Below are positions 61,817 through 64,000 of a stretch of 64,000 bases of DNA, in pieces (position 1 is the stretch's first letter; each line of letters begins with the position of its first letter). A program made the translations under genes and the position numbers. The notes beneath the pieces are model-generated. The model saw only the letters and a program-made list of their open reading frames with translations. It was not told the origin of the DNA and did not search any database. Origin of the DNA: Rotaria sp. Silwood1 (taxonomy: Eukaryota > Rotifera > Eurotatoria > Philodinida > Philodinidae); assembly GCA_905250075.1 (NCBI GenBank), contig CAJNOP010000039.1:553774-617773 (forward strand), given 5' to 3'.

Positions 61817-62258
61817 GACTCCTGCACGGGTACGACTTTTCATACCCAACCCGAGAGGCAGAACCCGAAACCCGACTCGACCGAGAAATAATGTTCGTTT
61901 TTTTTCCACAAATGGATTACTTTATTTCAATCTTTACCACATAAAACAATACAAAGTTCATGAAAATAACAAAAGGTTGGATGTGGATGTGATAGTAGTT
62001 CTCGGTCTTTTTATGACATCCATACGCACACCCTCATTTTCGAACGACGATAATAAAAATATGAAAATAAGTTTATTGTTTATCGAGAAACAAAATTCAC
62101 AAGAATTTATTCATTGTTTGATACATAATCTAATAGCTTACTATTTCATTGTTCTGTGTATACAGCATGCAAAAGAAATAGACGGCGGGACCATATGTTG
62201 TGAAAAAAATAAAACCCGAACCCGATCTCGGGGCAGGTTGGGTTGCCGGGCTCTAATG
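61817..62258. mobile_element. Possible non-autonomous hAT-like remnant
   Basis: The left end TAGACTCCTGCACGGGTACGAC... and the right end, in reverse complement TAGAGCCCGGCAACCCAACC..., share TAGA and CCCGG-like bases. Both ends are unusually rich in CCCGA/GGGTT motifs compared with the AT-rich surroundings. Flanks ATGCAAAC and ATGAAACG are only partly alike, so a clean 8-bp target duplication is not demonstrated. A G-arm/C-arm hairpin (61975-62035) lies within it. Confidence 0.35.
61975..62035. repeat. G-arm/C-arm telomere-like hairpin element
   Basis: GGTTGGATGTGGATGTG is followed by GACATCCATACGCACACCCTC. Again the order is G-rich then C-rich. Confidence 0.5.
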
Positions 62259-62379
62259 AAACGTATTTTTTATATCTTTTTAGACTTCGATAAAATTTAT
62301 TGAATAACTAAGCTAAAGTAGGAATGCTTTTGATTTACCTTACGAATCTTTACAAAGCATCCTGTGTCTTGTGATAAAA

Positions 62380-62528
62380 GGTGTGGGTGTGGGGTGTGGC
62401 TGTGGGTGTGAGGTGTGTGGGTGTGGGTGTGTGGGTGTGGGTGAGTGTGGGTGGGTGTGGATGTGGGTGTGAGTGTACATAAGGAGAAGAATAATACCCA
62501 CACCCATATCCACGCCCACACACCCAAA
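62380..62528. repeat. Best-preserved interstitial (TGTGGG)n tract, with C-rich arm
   Basis: About 95 bases of TGTGGG/TGTGGGTG/GTGTGGGTGTG units (62380-62474) are followed, after about 20 bases, by ACCCACACCCATATCCACGCCCACACACCC (to 62528). This is the closest match in the window to the bdelloid telomeric repeat. Minus-strand frames through it are low-complexity His/Pro/Thr and not genes. Confidence 0.85.
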
Positions 62529-62539
62529 GTAGATCCGCT

Positions 62540-62890
62540 GCACCCACACTGAGAGGAAGGCGATGAAATTCGTTCCTCTTCGCTCATATCGAGAGAGAGA
62601 GATAATGAAAGTGCTTCCCTGCACTCACATCGCAAGAGCGAGATGTTGAAAGTCGTTTGTCCTCACCTACATCAACAGAGAGATAATGAAAGCACGTTCC
62701 CTGCACCCACATCGTGTGTTACATGATAGAAGTCGTCCTGCATGCTCCTTACAGAGAGAGAAGTAATCAAACTCCTTTCCCCAACGAAGATCGAGAGAAA
62801 CTGGATAAAAGTCGTTCCGCAGCACTCACATCGACGGAGACAGGAATTTAGTGGTTTCGCCTGCTCTATATCGATAGATTGATACATTCC
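62540..62890. repeat. About 41-bp minisatellite, eight degenerate units
   Basis: A unit of the type GAGAGAGATAATGAAAGTCGTTCCCTGCACTCACATCG recurs. Its CACATCG-like block falls near 62584, 62625, 62668, 62707, 62749, 62785, 62827 and 62868, a spacing of 36-43 bp. It begins immediately after the telomere-like tract, whose last arm (GCACCCACACTGAGAGG) resembles the unit. Confidence 0.75.
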
Positions 62891-64000
62891 GGTAGAAACT
62901 GTAGAGCTTAGTAGACCGTGAAGCTTTTTGCACAACCTTGTATACTCCGGTGTTTCATTATAATTTGGAGTGTTTTTCTAATTGATGCTTTCAATAAGTT
63001 TCAAAGTGATTTACGTCATCCTGAGAGTTCAGCAAACTTTTTTCAGTGCACATGACACTACATGAGAGAACAAATTCTAGAAATTCTAGGTTTTTTTCTC
63101 GGTACATGACGATACATGAGAGTACATATTCTTAAATTTTATGTTTTCGGGGGGTCATCATCTTTGTACCATACAAATTGTATTTGTATTCACGCATCCC
63201 TGTTCATCCACTTAATTCTGAGATGGGCAATGATTAGCGGCATCTATCATTATGCATCTTATATGAGGGCAATCTAACGTACAGCTATAAGTGCTTCGAT
63301 TATCAAGTAATATATCTATATATCATATCAATTTTAAATACTGGTGAGCAGCTTATATGGGTATTTCCACGGGATCTCAACCACGTGTACAAAATTGATC
63401 TTCGATTTCGATGAAATTTTTAAGGTTTGTAGAGATTTTCATTCTAAAAATTTCGACAAAAGAGTTCTTTTTGAAGAGCTTTAATTTTTATGAAAATATA
63501 TCTAAAATACTTTAAGCAGTAAAAACTGAAATTCCCAAAAAAGAAGGTTTTTCTGCACCATTTTCTTCAGTTGTGTTTTGATAATCTTTACATTAAGACA
63601 AGATCAAAATTAAAACTCAAGACGATATTCAGATTGAGTATCTACCAGACAAAGACGCAGTGCTGAACTGTGTCTGCGATTATTCTAAATACCGAATTGT
63701 TCAATGTGATGACATAGTGTATTCGACTGAGAGTGATATGTCTGACGATTCTGAGTGGGAGTATACATGTGGGTGAAAGCTTTCACACTACCGACATCCA
63801 TGGCGACAGTGACTAGTTATGCGCTCATACCAGTCTAACACTCACACAAGTTTACACTGACAGTCAGTTATATTTTGAAATCTACATTCTCTCTTTGTAC
63901 CAATCATTCTCATTTACATTACTAGATGAGTGAAAATCAAATCAAAGAAAGCGATTGATAAAATTGAAACTCTCCTACAAAACATGTTTATTTTATAACG
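62891..64000. other. Right-edge intergenic region, possible terminal exon
   Basis: A two-unit repeat of about 60 bp (CATGACACTACATGAGAGAACA / CATGACGATACATGAGAGTACA) lies at 63051-63140. From about 63600 to 63776 the plus strand is open with acidic, Cys-containing content, ending SDMSDDSEWEYTCG before a TGA. An acceptor-like AAG precedes it, so it could be a last exon whose upstream part I could not find. Its stop sits inside a weak G-arm (ACATGTGGGTG) followed by C-rich sequence to about 63845. Confidence 0.3.

Noticed and set aside
62297-62635. Open frames rich in His/Pro/Thr on the minus strand
   Set aside because: They are translations of the TGTGGG/CCCACA tract; any frame of that repeat is open. 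The same applies to 11243-11449 and 57276-57644.
1-64000. tRNA, rRNA or CRISPR features
   Set aside because: I looked for tRNA B-box-like GGTTCGAATC with a paired acceptor stem, rRNA-like sequence and regularly spaced repeats. The only regular arrays are the 62-bp and 41-bp tandem repeats, which have no spacers, so they are not CRISPR.

Overview
The window looks like bdelloid rotifer nuclear DNA (Adineta/Rotaria-like). It is AT-rich and gene-sparse. The genes have many GT-AG introns, mostly 50-70 bp, animal-type protein families are present, and degenerate tracts of TGTGGG, the telomeric repeat reported for bdelloids, are scattered through it. The species assignment is inference. A run of 100 N at 12416-12515 marks a scaffold gap.

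Layout. 1-1095 (-): 5'-terminal part of an unknown large protein running off the left edge. 3023-3462 (+): small two-exon Cys-rich protein. 5.63-6.26 kb: near-loopless 630-bp palindrome. 7.9-10.1 kb (-): tandem pair of multi-pass membrane genes, one intact with five exons and one truncated. 11.2-12.15 kb: telomere-like tract and a 62-bp CCAAT-bearing tandem repeat. 12906-16720 (+): ABCC/MRP4-type transporter. 19710-21695 (+): FEM1, a CUL2 substrate receptor. 22.0-24.7 kb: CGCCAATTGGCG repeat clusters and a dead Tc1/mariner element. 25131-30206 (-): ten-exon SLC5 sodium symporter with an inverted-repeat element in its last intron. 35.8-36.3 kb: relative of the 5.6-kb palindrome. 38440-38708 (-): PMP3-type proteolipid. 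40980-43487 (-): helical-repeat/TIR/SAM-like protein ending in a CaaX box. 44.96-47.85 kb: fold-back elements. 49945-50597 (-): four-TM protein with an 8-nt first coding exon. 55430-58788 (+): carbohydrate sulfotransferase. 59659-60324 (+): ABM-like alpha+beta barrel protein. 61.8-62.9 kb: hAT-like remnant, telomere-like tract and a 41-bp minisatellite.

The genes show no common pathway; they are separate housekeeping, transport, signalling and Golgi functions, as expected in a metazoan. Most exon models here were assembled by hand from splice signals plus frame continuity. Two conserved genes each carry one apparent homopolymer frameshift (T6 in the ABC gene, G6 in SLC5), more likely assembly errors than decay.

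The most unusual signal is a dispersed family of about a dozen short elements, each a TGTGGG/TGTGGA-type G-rich arm followed within tens of bases by a CCCACA/CCACAT-type C-rich arm. All have the same G-then-C (head-to-head) order. They lie in introns, just after stop codons and inside other repeats.
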